Shown here: piece after piece, positions 51,566-60,238 of the stretch | How positions within the stretch are numbered: the stretch's first letter is position 1 | Layout of the letters: every line of letters begins with the position of its first letter | Assembly: GCF_004762045.1 (NCBI RefSeq) | Contig: NZ_SJOM01000007.1 | Coordinates: 4,155,451 to 4,219,450 of the forward strand | From: Mycobacterium sp. DL99 | GTDB taxonomy: Bacteria; Actinomycetota; Actinomycetes; Mycobacteriales; Mycobacteriaceae | DNA length: 64,000 nucleotides | Reading direction: 5' to 3' | Position numbers and translations under genes: made by a program | The notes under the pieces: generated by a model | Seen by the model: only the letters and a program-made list of their open reading frames with translations | The model's database searches: none | Told to the model about the DNA's origin: nothing

Positions 51566-52945
51566 ATGAAGTTCATCCAGTACTACCTGGACTGCCTGTC
51601 GCACGCGTCGTACCTGATCGGCGATGAGTCATCCGGGCGCGCCGTGGTCGTCGACCCGCAGCGCGACGTCTCTGAGTATGTCGCCGATGCCGAGAAGCTC
51701 GGCATGCAGATCACCCTCGTGATCGAGACCCACTTCCACGCCGACTTCCTGTCCGGCCACCTCGAGCTGGCCGAAGCCACCGGCGCCAAGATCGTGTACT
51801 CGTCAGTCGCCAAGCCGGAGTTCGATCACATGGGAGTCGAAGACGGCCAACGCATTTCACTGGGCGAGGTGGTCCTGGAATTCCGCCACACCCCGGGCCA
51901 CACCCCCGAGTCGATGAGCATCGTGGTCTACGAGCACGCCGACGACGCAGTGCCCTACGGTGTCCTGACCGGCGACACCCTGTTCATCGGCGATGTCGGC
52001 CGGCCCGACCTGCTGGCCTCGATCGGATTCACCCGAGACGAGCTGGCAGACAAGCTCTACCACTCGTTGCACGAGAAGCTGTTGCCGCTGCCCGATGCCA
52101 CCCGGGTCTTCCCGGCACACGGAGCGGGTTCGGCCTGTGGCAAGAACCTGTCCACCGAGCTGTCGTCCACCATGGGTGAGCAGAAGCAGACCAACTACGC
52201 GCTGCGCGCACCCGACAAGGAGTCCTTCGTCGAGTTGGTCACCGCCGGCCAGCCGCCCGCCCCGGGCTACTTCGTGTACGACGCGATCCTCAACCGCAAG
52301 GACCGCGCGCTGCTGGACGAGGAGGCCACGCCAGAGGCACTGGACTACGACCGGGCCACCGACGCCGTCGCAAACGGAGCCATATTGATCGACGGCCGCA
52401 GCCCCGAGGACTTCGCGCTGGGCCATTTGCGCAACGCGATCAACATCGGACTCGCCGGGCGCTACGCCGAATTCGCCGGCTCGGTGGTCAAACCCGACGC
52501 CGACATCGTGCTGGTCACCGACCCGGGCGAAGAACGTGAAGGCAAAAACCGGCTGGCCCGCATCGGATTCGACCGTGTGCTGGGTTACATCGACAACCCG
52601 GAGCGGACGATGTTCGAGCACCAGGACGATGTGACGGTCGCCTCACGGTTGACCGCCACCGCCTTCGGCGAGCGCGCTGCCACGGTCGCGGATCTGCAGA
52701 TCGTCGACGTGCGCAATCCCGGCGAGACCGAGGCGGGCATGATCCCGGGCGCGGTCAACATTCCGGTGGGCCAGCTGCCGGACCGGACCGGCGAATTGGA
52801 TCCCGCCCGCCCGACCGTGGTCTACTGCGCCGGCGGCTACCGCTCATCGGTGGCGGCCAGCCTGCTGCGCCGGCGCGGTTTCGCCGATGTCAGCGACATC
52901 CTCGGTGGCTACGGCGCCTGGGCGGAAAGCACCCAAACCGCCTGA
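51566..52945 (+). CDS. Persulfide dioxygenase-rhodanese fusion (CstB-like)
   Basis: This 459-residue protein joins an ETHE1-like metallo-beta-lactamase domain (about 1-240) to two rhodanese domains. The iron-binding motif is HFHADF (His56, His58, Asp60), with FRHTPGHTPES and FPAHGAGS. The first rhodanese domain (about 275-360) has no cysteine at its active loop (VLVTDPGEE). The second (370-459) has Cys421 in VVYCAGGYRSS. CstB-type fusions convert persulfides to thiosulfate or sulfite. The start at 51566 (MKFIQYYLDCLSHASYL) follows GAGGAG. Confidence 0.93.
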   Translation: MKFIQYYLDCLSHASYLIGDESSGRAVVVDPQRDVSEYVADAEKLGMQITLVIETHFHADFLSGHLELAEATGAKIVYSSVAKPEFDHMGVEDGQRISLGEVVLEFRHTPGHTPESMSIVVYEHADDAVPYGVLTGDTLFIGDVGRPDLLASIGFTRDELADKLYHSLHEKLLPLPDATRVFPAHGAGSACGKNLSTELSSTMGEQKQTNYALRAPDKESFVELVTAGQPPAPGYFVYDAILNRKDRALLDEEATPEALDYDRATDAVANGAILIDGRSPEDFALGHLRNAINIGLAGRYAEFAGSVVKPDADIVLVTDPGEEREGKNRLARIGFDRVLGYIDNPERTMFEHQDDVTVASRLTATAFGERAATVADLQIVDVRNPGETEAGMIPGAVNIPVGQLPDRTGELDPARPTVVYCAGGYRSSVAASLLRRRGFADVSDILGGYGAWAESTQTA

Positions 52946-53009
52946 GCCAACATCCCGCCCAATCTGGATGCAGTACAACCCGTTTGAGAGATAGGAAGAC
53001 AGAACAGGT

Positions 53010-54221
53010 ATGTCCACCTCACGCAAGCATGAGGTCCTGATCATCGGCGGCGGCACGGCCGGAATCACCGTGGCGGCCCGGTTGCTACGCAAGCACTACA
53101 CCGACGTGGCGATCATCGAGCCGTCCGACAAGCACTACTACCAGCCGTTGTGGACGCTGGTCGGCGGCGGCCAGGCCACGGCCGCCGAAACCGAGCGTGC
53201 CGAAGCCTCGGTCATGCCGCGGGGCGCCACCTGGATCAAGAGCGCGGTGACAGCCGTCGATCCGGACGCCAACACGGTCACGTGTACCGATGGTGCGACC
53301 TACTCCTACGACGTGCTGGTCGTATGCCCGGGCATCCAGCTCGACTGGGAGCGCACCGAGGGTCTGACCGACACGCTGGGCAAGGACGGTGTGTCGTCCA
53401 ACTACCGCTTCGATCTCGCCCCGCGCACATGGGAATTCATCCGCAACACCCGGTCCGGCACCGCGGTGTTCACCATGCCGTCCGGGCCGATCAAGTGCGC
53501 CGGCGCACCTCAGAAGATCGCTTACCTGGCCTGCGACCACTGGCAGCGGCAGGGTGTGCTCGACAAGATCGACGTGCACCTGGTGGTCCCGACCCCGCGG
53601 ATCTTCGGCATCCCCGCGATCGCCGACAACCTGGACAAGGTCATCGCCGACTACGGCATCACCCTGCACACCGGAAGCGAAGTGCGGTCCATCGATTCGG
53701 CGTCCCGCAAGGTCACGATGACCAGCGTGGCGGATGGCACGGACGCCGTCCTCCCCTACGACGTACTCCACGCGGTCCCGCATCAGTCGGCACCGGACTG
53801 GATCAAGACCAGCCCGCTGTCCACGAGCCATGTCGGCGGGGACGCCAACGGGTATGTCGACATCGACAAGCACACGATGCAGCACGTCCGCTACCCGAAC
53901 GTGTTCGCACTCGGTGATGCGGGATCGTCGCCGAACTCGAAAACCGGTGCGGCCATTCGTAAGCAGGCGCCCGCTGTCGTGGAGAACATCGATGCGGTAC
54001 TGCGCGGACGCCCGCTCACCGGGTCGTACGACGGCTACGCGTCCTGCCCGATCGTCACGTCCTCACGCGAGATGCTGCTCGCAGAGTTCGACTACGACTT
54101 CGCACTCAAACCCTCCTTCCCCCTACTCGATCCGGTGAAACCGCACCGGCCGTACTGGTTGCTGAAGAAGTACGGGCTGCCCGCCATGTACTGGAACCTG
54201 ATGCTGAAAGGTCTTGCCTGA
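53010..54221 (+). CDS. sqr: Sulfide:quinone oxidoreductase
   Basis: This 403-residue flavoprotein oxidises sulfide and passes electrons to menaquinone. The FAD Rossmann motif is LIIGGGTAGITVAARLL at the N-terminus. A second FAD contact, NVFALGDAGSSPNSKTGAAIRKQA, lies near residue 300. The redox cysteines fit type II (human-like) SQR: Cys163 in GPIKCAGAPQK and Cys346 in YASCPIVT. A C-terminal amphipathic, Trp- and Tyr-rich tail (YWLLKKYGLPAMYWN) probably anchors it to the membrane. Its stop overlaps the next start by one base. Confidence 0.92.
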   Translation: MSTSRKHEVLIIGGGTAGITVAARLLRKHYTDVAIIEPSDKHYYQPLWTLVGGGQATAAETERAEASVMPRGATWIKSAVTAVDPDANTVTCTDGATYSYDVLVVCPGIQLDWERTEGLTDTLGKDGVSSNYRFDLAPRTWEFIRNTRSGTAVFTMPSGPIKCAGAPQKIAYLACDHWQRQGVLDKIDVHLVVPTPRIFGIPAIADNLDKVIADYGITLHTGSEVRSIDSASRKVTMTSVADGTDAVLPYDVLHAVPHQSAPDWIKTSPLSTSHVGGDANGYVDIDKHTMQHVRYPNVFALGDAGSSPNSKTGAAIRKQAPAVVENIDAVLRGRPLTGSYDGYASCPIVTSSREMLLAEFDYDFALKPSFPLLDPVKPHRPYWLLKKYGLPAMYWNLMLKGLA

Positions 54222-54817
54222 TGTCCGCCTCGTCAATCCTCGATGCCGCCGAACTGAATGAACTCAGGCAGGCCGGTGCCGGCCCGCGGCTGATCGACGT
54301 CCGCACCCCCGGTGAGTTCGAAACCGCCCATATCCCGGGCGCCTACAACGTGCCGCTGGATCTGCTGCAGGAACACCGCGACGAGATCGCCCAGCATCTG
54401 GACGAGGACGTCGTGCTGATCTGTCGCTCGGGGCAGCGCGCAAGCACCGCCGGGCAGACCCTGCGGGACGCCGGCCTGCCGAATGTCTCGATCCTCGAGG
54501 GCGGCATGACCGCCTGGCAGGACAAGGGATTCGGGGTTCGCCGCGGCGCGCAGCGGTGGGATCTGGAACGTCAGGTCCGCCTGGTTGCGGGGTCGATCGT
54601 GCTCGGCAGCGTCCTGGGCAGCATTGCGGCACCCAAGCTGAAATGGGTCGCCGCTGCCATCGGGACCGGATTGACGACCGCGGCGCTGACGAACACCTGC
54701 GCGATGGGCATGATGCTGGCGAAGCTGCCGTACAACCGGGGCGCGTCGTGTGATGCCCAGAGCATCGTGGAGCAGCTGATCGGTTCCAAACAAACACCTT
54801 CCGGCGCGTTGGCATGA
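54221..54817 (+). CDS. Rhodanese domain fused to DUF2892-type membrane region
   Basis: This 198-residue protein has an N-terminal rhodanese domain with a CRSGQR active loop (about residues 67-72). Two hydrophobic helices follow (LVAGSIVLGSVLGSIAAP; WVAAAIGTGLTTAALTNTCAMGMML), like E. coli YgaP. It could relay sulfane sulfur at the membrane between SQR and the persulfide dioxygenase. It is translationally coupled to both neighbours. Confidence 0.87.
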   Translation: MSASSILDAAELNELRQAGAGPRLIDVRTPGEFETAHIPGAYNVPLDLLQEHRDEIAQHLDEDVVLICRSGQRASTAGQTLRDAGLPNVSILEGGMTAWQDKGFGVRRGAQRWDLERQVRLVAGSIVLGSVLGSIAAPKLKWVAAAIGTGLTTAALTNTCAMGMMLAKLPYNRGASCDAQSIVEQLIGSKQTPSGALA

Positions 54818-55674
54818 TCGCCGTCGCTGTCGCGCTGGCCGTCCTGGTCGGGGTGTCCCTCGGGCTCCTCGGCGGGGGCGGCTCGATCCTGACCGTTCCG
54901 CTGTTGGCATATGTGGCCGGCATGGAGGCCAAGCAGGCGATCGCCACCTCGCTGCTGGTCGTCGGGGTCACCAGCGCGGTCAGCACCCTGTCGCATGCGC
55001 GCGCCGGCCGCGTGCAGTGGCGTAGTGGCCTGATGTTCGGGGCGGCCGGCATGGTCGGCGCGTACCTGGGCGGGCTGCTGAGCTATGTCGTCGCCGGTTC
55101 GGTATTGCTGATCGCCTTCACGGTGGTGATGGCCGCCACCGGGATCGCAATGATCAAGGGCCGCAAGGCGTGCGCACCGACGACGCAGACGATGCCGGTC
55201 GCCAAGGTTCTGCTGATGGGGCTCGGGGTCGGGGTGGTGACCGGCGCCGTCGGGGCAGGCGGCGGATTCCTCGTGGTGCCCGCCCTTGCCCTGCTGGGCG
55301 GCCTGCCGATGCCCGTCGCGGTCGGAACCTCATTGCTGGTGATCACGATGAACTCGGCCGCAGGTCTGGCCGGACATCTGAGCACCGTGCCGATCGACTG
55401 GACGATCGCCGGCGCAATCACCGCCGCGGCGGTGCTGGGCAGCCTGCTGGGCACCCGCCTGACCACGCGCGTCGACCCCGACGCGGTACGCCGGGCCTTC
55501 GGCTGGTTCGTGTTGTTGATGGCGTCGCTGATCCTCGGCCAGGAAGTCCACCCCGTCGTCGGGCTCACCGCGGCCGGTCTGACCGTACTGGCCGGCCTCG
55601 GCAACCTGACCTGCGCCCGCCTCGGGTGGTGTCCGCTGCGATGGCTTTTCGGCTCACCCGCTACGACAACATGA
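54814..55674 (+). CDS. TauE/SafE-family sulfite or sulfonate exporter
   Basis: This 286-residue membrane protein has about eight hydrophobic segments in two repeats. Each repeat opens with the GGGGSILTVPLLAY / GAGGGFLVVPALALLGG glycine-rich loop typical of TauE/SafE. In cst-type operons a TauE homologue exports the sulfite or related product of persulfide oxidation. Its start overlaps the preceding gene by 4 bases. Confidence 0.9.
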   Translation: MIAVAVALAVLVGVSLGLLGGGGSILTVPLLAYVAGMEAKQAIATSLLVVGVTSAVSTLSHARAGRVQWRSGLMFGAAGMVGAYLGGLLSYVVAGSVLLIAFTVVMAATGIAMIKGRKACAPTTQTMPVAKVLLMGLGVGVVTGAVGAGGGFLVVPALALLGGLPMPVAVGTSLLVITMNSAAGLAGHLSTVPIDWTIAGAITAAAVLGSLLGTRLTTRVDPDAVRRAFGWFVLLMASLILGQEVHPVVGLTAAGLTVLAGLGNLTCARLGWCPLRWLFGSPATTT

Positions 55675-55684
55675 CCATACACAC

Positions 55685-55700
55685 ATACCCCCGTGGGTAT
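55685..55700 (+). promoter_or_regulatory. CstR-type operator 3 and cstR promoter
   Basis: ATACCC-CCGT-GGGTAT is a perfect 6-4-6 palindrome of the same 16-base length and half-sites as operators 1 and 2. It overlaps a TATGAT -10-like hexamer (55698-55703). A separate autoregulated promoter for the sensor gene is likely. Confidence 0.7.
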
Positions 55701-55738
55701 GATGGTAGTCAACAAGCCCAACTTTGAAGGGGTACAAC

Positions 55739-55999
55739 ATGATCTGCGACGAGGAATCGATCTCCGCCATCCTCAACCGGCTGCGCCGTGCCCAGGGACA
55801 GCTCTCGGGCGTTATCGCCATGATCGAGCAGGGCCGCGACTGCAAGGACGTCGTCACCCAGCTCGCCGCGGTGTCCCGCGCATTGGACCGTGCCGGATTC
55901 AAGATCGTCGCAACCAGTCTGCGCGAATGCATCAACGGCAACAGCGACGAGACCATGGACGTCGCCGAGCTGGAGAAGTTGTTCCTGACCCTGGCCTGA
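55739..55999 (+). CDS. cstR: CsoR/CstR-family persulfide-sensing repressor
   Basis: This 86-residue all-helical repressor has the conserved LNRLRRAQGQLSGVIAMIEQGRDC core. Cys35 and Cys64 align with copper ligands Cys36 and Cys65 of M. tuberculosis CsoR, but Ser60 replaces His61. Loss of that histidine with retention of both cysteines is the mark of CstR-type sensors, which form di- or polysulfide bridges instead of binding Cu(I). The ATG at 55739 follows GAAGGGG. It probably controls the four genes upstream and itself. Confidence 0.88.
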   Translation: MICDEESISAILNRLRRAQGQLSGVIAMIEQGRDCKDVVTQLAAVSRALDRAGFKIVATSLRECINGNSDETMDVAELEKLFLTLA

Positions 56000-56009
56000 C
56001 CGGGTGGGC

Positions 56010-56033
56010 CTGACCGTCTCAGCTGACGGTCAG
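56010..56033. terminator. Bidirectional hairpin between cstR and cysA
   Basis: CTGACCGTC (56010-56018) and GACGGTCAG (56025-56033) form a perfect 9-bp stem with a 6-nt loop, overlapping the cysA stop codon. It lies between convergent genes and can fold in both transcripts. Confidence 0.65.
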
Positions 56034-57104
56034 CGCCTCATCCTCGTCGGTGGTCTTCTCGGAGTCCGTCGATGGCTCTTCGCCACGCGCCGGAATCTGC
56101 ACGCCCCCGGCGATCTGAGGAACGCGCGTCGCGCGCACATAGACCGTGTCGCCCTCCCGCAGCCCCAGCGCCTCGGCGTCACCGCGGGTGATCTGCGCGG
56201 TGAACGGGACATGGGTTGCGGCGCCGGTCAATTCGACCCGCACCTCGAATCCGAGCATCACGATCCGGTCGATGGTGGCCCGCAGCACCCCGGTGGCCTC
56301 GGCGGTGCCATCGCCTGCCGCGACGGCCAACTCCGGGTTACGGCCGACACGAATGTCGTGCGGACGCACCAGGATTCCGTTCAGCTCCGACACCGCACCC
56401 AGAAACGACATCACGAACGCGTTCGCGGGCTCGTCGTAGACCTCGGTCGGTGAGCCGACCTGTTCGATACGCCCTTTATTGAGTACCGCGATCCGGTCCG
56501 CCACATCGAGCGCCTCGGCCTGGTCGTGGGTCACCAGCACCGTGGTGACGTGCACCTCGTCGTGCAGACGGCGCAACCAGGTGCGCAGATCGTCACGAAC
56601 CTTGGCGTCCAACGCCCCGAACGGCTCGTCGAGCAACAGCACCTGCGGATCCACTGCCAACGCCCGCGCGAGCGCCATGCGCTGACGCTGACCACCGGAG
56701 AGCTGGTTGGGGTAGCGGGTCTGGAAACCGGCCAGCCCCACCACTTCCAGGAGATTGTCGACCTTCTCCTTGACCTCGGCCTTGGGACGCTTCCGGATCT
56801 TAAGGCCGAATGCCACGTTGTCGCGGACGGTCAGATGTTTGAACGCCGCATAGTGCTGGAACACGAACCCGATCCCGCGGCGCTGCGGCGGCACCCCGGT
56901 GACGTCGTGCCCGTTGATGGTGATGGTGCCGCTGTCAGGCTGATCCAGGCCCGCGATGGCGCGCAACAGCGTGGACTTGCCCGAACCACTCGGGCCCAGC
57001 AGCGCGGTCAACGAACCTGACGGCACTTCGAAGTCGATGTTGTCGAGCGCCGCAAATTCGCCGTAATGCTTGTTGGCGCCCCGAACCACGATCGCGTCGG
57101 TCAT
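56019..57104 (-). CDS. cysA: Sulfate/thiosulfate ABC importer ATPase CysA
   Basis: This 361-residue ATPase drives sulfate uptake. It has Walker A GPSGSGKST, the signature LSGGQRQR, Walker B LLLDEPFGALD and the H-loop VTHD. A C-terminal TOBE domain (RPHDIRVGRNPEL onward) follows. GAAGGAGA precedes the ATG at 57104. It is the last gene of subI-cysT-cysW-cysA, as in Rv2400c-Rv2397c. Confidence 0.96.
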   Translation of the reverse strand: MTDAIVVRGANKHYGEFAALDNIDFEVPSGSLTALLGPSGSGKSTLLRAIAGLDQPDSGTITINGHDVTGVPPQRRGIGFVFQHYAAFKHLTVRDNVAFGLKIRKRPKAEVKEKVDNLLEVVGLAGFQTRYPNQLSGGQRQRMALARALAVDPQVLLLDEPFGALDAKVRDDLRTWLRRLHDEVHVTTVLVTHDQAEALDVADRIAVLNKGRIEQVGSPTEVYDEPANAFVMSFLGAVSELNGILVRPHDIRVGRNPELAVAAGDGTAEATGVLRATIDRIVMLGFEVRVELTGAATHVPFTAQITRGDAEALGLREGDTVYVRATRVPQIAGGVQIPARGEEPSTDSEKTTDEDEALTVS

Positions 57105-57126
57105 AGCTCTTGTCTCCTTCTCGGGC

Positions 57127-57948
57127 CTACTGCGCGGCCTTGGTTCGGCGTCGGTCGAGGATCACCTGGACAACCAGGACCACCACGGCAACCGCCATGA
57201 GCAAAGTCGAGATGGCGTACGCCCCGTACACCGATTCGGCGGTGCCGCGGTTGTAGCGGTCGGCCACCAGCAGGGTCAGCGTCTGGGAGGTGCCCGGCAA
57301 GTTCGAGGACACCATGATCACCGCACCGAACTCCCCCAGCGTGCGGGCGATTGTCAGCACGATCCCGTATGTCAGGCCCCACCGGATCGACGGCAGCGTG
57401 ATCCGCCAGAACGTCTGCCACCAGGTCGACCCCAGCGTCGCGGCGGCTTCCTCCTGATCGGTGCCGATCTCATGCAACACCGGTTCGACCTCACGGATCA
57501 CGAACGGGACCGTGACGAAGATGCTGGCCAGCACGATGCCGGGGAAACCGAAGATGATCTTGAGTCCGAGGTTGTTCTCGACGAAGCCGAGCAGTCCCGC
57601 TGAACCCCACAGCAGGATCAGCGCAACACCCACGACCACCGGTGACACCGCGAACGGCAGGTCGATGACGGCCTGCAGGGCACTCTTGCCGCGAAACCGG
57701 TTGCGCGCCAACACCAAGGCCGTAGGAACGCCGAACAACACGTTCAGCGGCACCACGATTGCCACCACCAGTAGCGACAGTTGCAGCGCCGAGATGGCCG
57801 CGGGTGTGCCCACCGAAGCGAAGAACGCTCCGACACCAGGGCTGAAGGTCCGCCACAGGATCAGCCCGACCGGGACCACCACCAGCACCGCCACATAAGC
57901 CAGGGCCAGAAAGCGCAGCAGGTAACGCACCGACGGTGAGAGCGTCAT
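57127..57948 (-). CDS. cysW: Sulfate ABC importer permease CysW
   Basis: This 273-residue permease has six membrane helices and the EAA loop EEAAATLGSTWWQTFWRITLPSIRWG that contacts CysA. The start at 57948 (MTLSPSVRYLL) overlaps the cysT stop by 4 bases. The longer upstream frame lies over cysT and was rejected. Confidence 0.95.
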   Translation of the reverse strand: MTLSPSVRYLLRFLALAYVAVLVVVPVGLILWRTFSPGVGAFFASVGTPAAISALQLSLLVVAIVVPLNVLFGVPTALVLARNRFRGKSALQAVIDLPFAVSPVVVGVALILLWGSAGLLGFVENNLGLKIIFGFPGIVLASIFVTVPFVIREVEPVLHEIGTDQEEAAATLGSTWWQTFWRITLPSIRWGLTYGIVLTIARTLGEFGAVIMVSSNLPGTSQTLTLLVADRYNRGTAESVYGAYAISTLLMAVAVVVLVVQVILDRRRTKAAQ

Positions 57949-58808
57949 GCCGAAAGCTCCTGACGTTTGGCCGCACGCGAACCCACCGCGCGCAGCACGA
58001 ACAGCACCACGAACGAGATCAGCAGCAACACAATGGAGATCGCCGCGGCACCGGTGCGGTCGTCGTTTTCGATCAGGGTCCGGATCCACTGCGAGGACAC
58101 CTCGGTCTCGCCGGGTACCGCACCACCGATCAGCACCACCGAGCCGAACTCGCCGATGGCCCGGGAGAACGCCAGGCCCGCACCCGACAGCAGAGACGGC
58201 AGCAATGCCGGCAGGATCACCTTCACGAAGATCACCCGGTTGTTGGCGCCCAGCGAGGCGGCCGCCTCTTCGGTCTCCTGGTCGAGCTCGATCAGCACCG
58301 GCTGCACCGAGCGCACCACGAACGGCAACGTGACGAACAGCAACGCGACGCCCACACCCCATTTGGTGTGCTGCAGGTGCAGCCCGACCGGGCTGGCCGG
58401 GCCGTACAGCGCCAGCATCACCAGGCTCGCCACGATCGTCGGCAGGGCGAACGGCAGGTCGATCACCGAGTCGACCAACCGCTTACCGGGGAAGTCATCG
58501 CGAGTCAGTACCCAGGCCACTACCAGCCCGAAGAACAGGTTCACCACGGTGACGCCGGCCGAGATGGTCAGCGTCACCCGGAAAGATTCCATCGCCGCGT
58601 TGGACGTGACGGCCAGCCAGAAGGCGTTCCACCCGCCACCGGCCGCCTGCCACAGGATGGCCGCCAACGGCAGCAGCACGATGACGCTCAACCAGATCGA
58701 AGCTGCACCCACGCGCAGTGAGGTGCTGCCGTAGCGGCCGGGCCGCGCGCCGGGGGTGGAATCCCCCGGCGCGGGCACAGCCGAATCGGGCTGGGCTACA
58801 GAAGTCAT
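57945..58808 (-). CDS. cysT: Sulfate ABC importer permease CysT
   Basis: This 287-residue permease pairs with CysW. It has an EAA loop (EEAAASLGANNRVIFVKVILPALLPS) and six hydrophobic segments after a short Pro/Gly-rich cytoplasmic start (MTSVAQPDSAVPAPG). Its start overlaps the subI stop by 4 bases. Confidence 0.95.
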   Translation of the reverse strand: MTSVAQPDSAVPAPGDSTPGARPGRYGSTSLRVGAASIWLSVIVLLPLAAILWQAAGGGWNAFWLAVTSNAAMESFRVTLTISAGVTVVNLFFGLVVAWVLTRDDFPGKRLVDSVIDLPFALPTIVASLVMLALYGPASPVGLHLQHTKWGVGVALLFVTLPFVVRSVQPVLIELDQETEEAAASLGANNRVIFVKVILPALLPSLLSGAGLAFSRAIGEFGSVVLIGGAVPGETEVSSQWIRTLIENDDRTGAAAISIVLLLISFVVLFVLRAVGSRAAKRQELSA

Positions 58809-59875
58809 CCAGTCGCCTGCTTGTAGATCTTGGTGATCGAGCCGTTTTCCTTGTCGAACAACGCCGGGTCGACCTCTTTCCATCCGCCGAGATCAGCGAT
58901 GGTCCACAGCTTCTCCGGCGTCGGGAAGTCCTTGGCGAAGTCCGCCGCCACCGCGGGGTCGATCGGACGGAATCCGGCCTCGGCCCACAACTTCTGCCCC
59001 TCGGGGGTGAGCAGGAAGTTCGCCAGCGCCTTGGCCTTGTCGGCGTGAGGACTGGTCTTGACGACGGCCACCGGGTTTTCGATCTTGAAGGTCTGAGGCG
59101 GATTGATGTGCTCCACATCCTTGCCCTGCCGCTCGACGTTGATCGCCTCGTTCTCGTAGCTGATCAGCACGTCGCCGGTGCCCTGCAGAAACACGTCGGT
59201 GGCCTCTCGGCCCGAACCCGGACGGGTCTTGACGTGCTCGGTCACCAGCTTGTTGACGAAGTCGAGACCGGCCGCGGAGTCCTTGCCTCCGTTGCTCTTT
59301 GCCGCGTACGGCGCCAGCAGGTTCCACTTGGCCGAACCCGAACTCAGCGGGCTCGGGGTGACCACCTCGAGCCCGGGCTGCAGCAGGTCATCCCAGTCCT
59401 TGATGCCCTTGGGGTTACCCTTGCGCACCACTAATGACACCACAGAACCGAACGGGACGCCCTTGGTGTTGCCTGCGCTCCAGTCGTCGGCCACCTTGTC
59501 GGCCTTGACCAACCGGGTGACGTCGGGCTCCACGGAGAAGTTGACGATGTCGGCCGGCTTGCCGTCGGCCACGGCCCGGGACTGGTCGCCCGAGGCGCCG
59601 TACGACGTCCGCACCGCGACGCCCTTGCCTTCTTCGGTGGCGGCGAATGCCGGGATGATCTTGCTCCAGCCCGGTTCGGGCACTGCGTAGGCGACGAGCG
59701 TCAGCGTGGTGTCGGCACCTGCGGCGCCCTGGTCACCGCCGGCGACATCGCTGGCACCGCCGCCGCAGCCGACGGCGAGCACGCCGGTGGTGGCGAGGAC
59801 GGTGGCAGTTCGCCAGAGCCCCGCACGCGAGGAGGACCGTAGGAACCGGCTGAGGTTGGATCTGTAAACGGGCAC
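58805..59875 (-). CDS. subI: Sulfate-binding lipoprotein SubI
   Basis: This 356-residue periplasmic sulfate-binding protein delivers sulfate to CysTW. A signal peptide ends in the lipobox LAVGC, so it is probably lipid-anchored. Family motifs include SYGASGDQSRAVADGKPADIVNFS and NPKGIKDWDDL. The GTG at 59875 follows AAAGG. A Cys-Cys leader ORF and an inverted repeat lie upstream. The rest of the 280-base gap (59876-60155) shows no other gene. Confidence 0.95.
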   Translation of the reverse strand: MPVYRSNLSRFLRSSSRAGLWRTATVLATTGVLAVGCGGGASDVAGGDQGAAGADTTLTLVAYAVPEPGWSKIIPAFAATEEGKGVAVRTSYGASGDQSRAVADGKPADIVNFSVEPDVTRLVKADKVADDWSAGNTKGVPFGSVVSLVVRKGNPKGIKDWDDLLQPGLEVVTPSPLSSGSAKWNLLAPYAAKSNGGKDSAAGLDFVNKLVTEHVKTRPGSGREATDVFLQGTGDVLISYENEAINVERQGKDVEHINPPQTFKIENPVAVVKTSPHADKAKALANFLLTPEGQKLWAEAGFRPIDPAVAADFAKDFPTPEKLWTIADLGGWKEVDPALFDKENGSITKIYKQATG

Positions 59876-60006
59876 TGATGACCTTTCTTGCGGACAGCGG
59901 ACATTGCGAGGTCCGTCAGGCGGAAAGGCAATGGAGGCGAGGGAGGCAAGAGAGGAGCATCCGGGCACAGAACCGCCACCGACACCAAACCGCGGACGGG
60001 TTGGAG

Positions 60007-60048
60007 TCAGCGACAACAGGCGACGTCTGCAACAGCGCGTGAACCCAC
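60007..60048 (-). promoter_or_regulatory. Cys-Cys leader peptide ORF upstream of subI
   Basis: A 13-codon frame from the GTG at 60048 ends with DVACCR and a TGA, 131 bases before subI. A TTG further upstream in the same frame could extend it by five codons. Poly-cysteine leader ORFs precede sulfur operons in mycobacteria, and the subI operon is one of the reported sites in M. smegmatis. No good -10 was found at leaderless distance, so the start is uncertain. Confidence 0.6.
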
Positions 60049-60053
60049 GGCAA

Positions 60054-60076
60054 TGAGAGCCAAGACATGGCTCTCA
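60054..60076. promoter_or_regulatory. Perfect 8-7-8 inverted repeat upstream of the subI leader
   Basis: TGAGAGCC (60054-60061) and GGCTCTCA (60069-60076) flank a 7-base spacer, 6 bases upstream of the leader ORF start. It could be an operator of a sulfur regulator or part of the 5' RNA structure. No matching copy was seen before sirA or the cst-type operon. Confidence 0.5.
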
Positions 60077-60155
60077 GTCTTGCCGGACGCTGAATGCATG
60101 GCGCGAAGAATAACAGAATTCCGGCGTCGCGCCCGTCGAGCGATGTGTCTCGCGG

Positions 60156-60233
60156 CTAGCGGGTCAGCAACCACATCACGATGACCAGGACGACCAACAG
60201 AATCAAGATCAACGTGACACGTGAGCGCGGCAT
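60156..60233 (-). CDS. Very small hydrophobic membrane peptide
   Basis: This 25-residue frame consists of MPRSR, one hydrophobic helix (VTLILILLVVLVIVMWLL) and a C-terminal TR. It starts 5 bases after the stop of the 67-residue membrane protein gene and fits a single-pass micropeptide. Too short for a family call. Confidence 0.5.
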   Translation of the reverse strand: MPRSRVTLILILLVVLVIVMWLLTR

Positions 60234-60238
60234 ACCGT

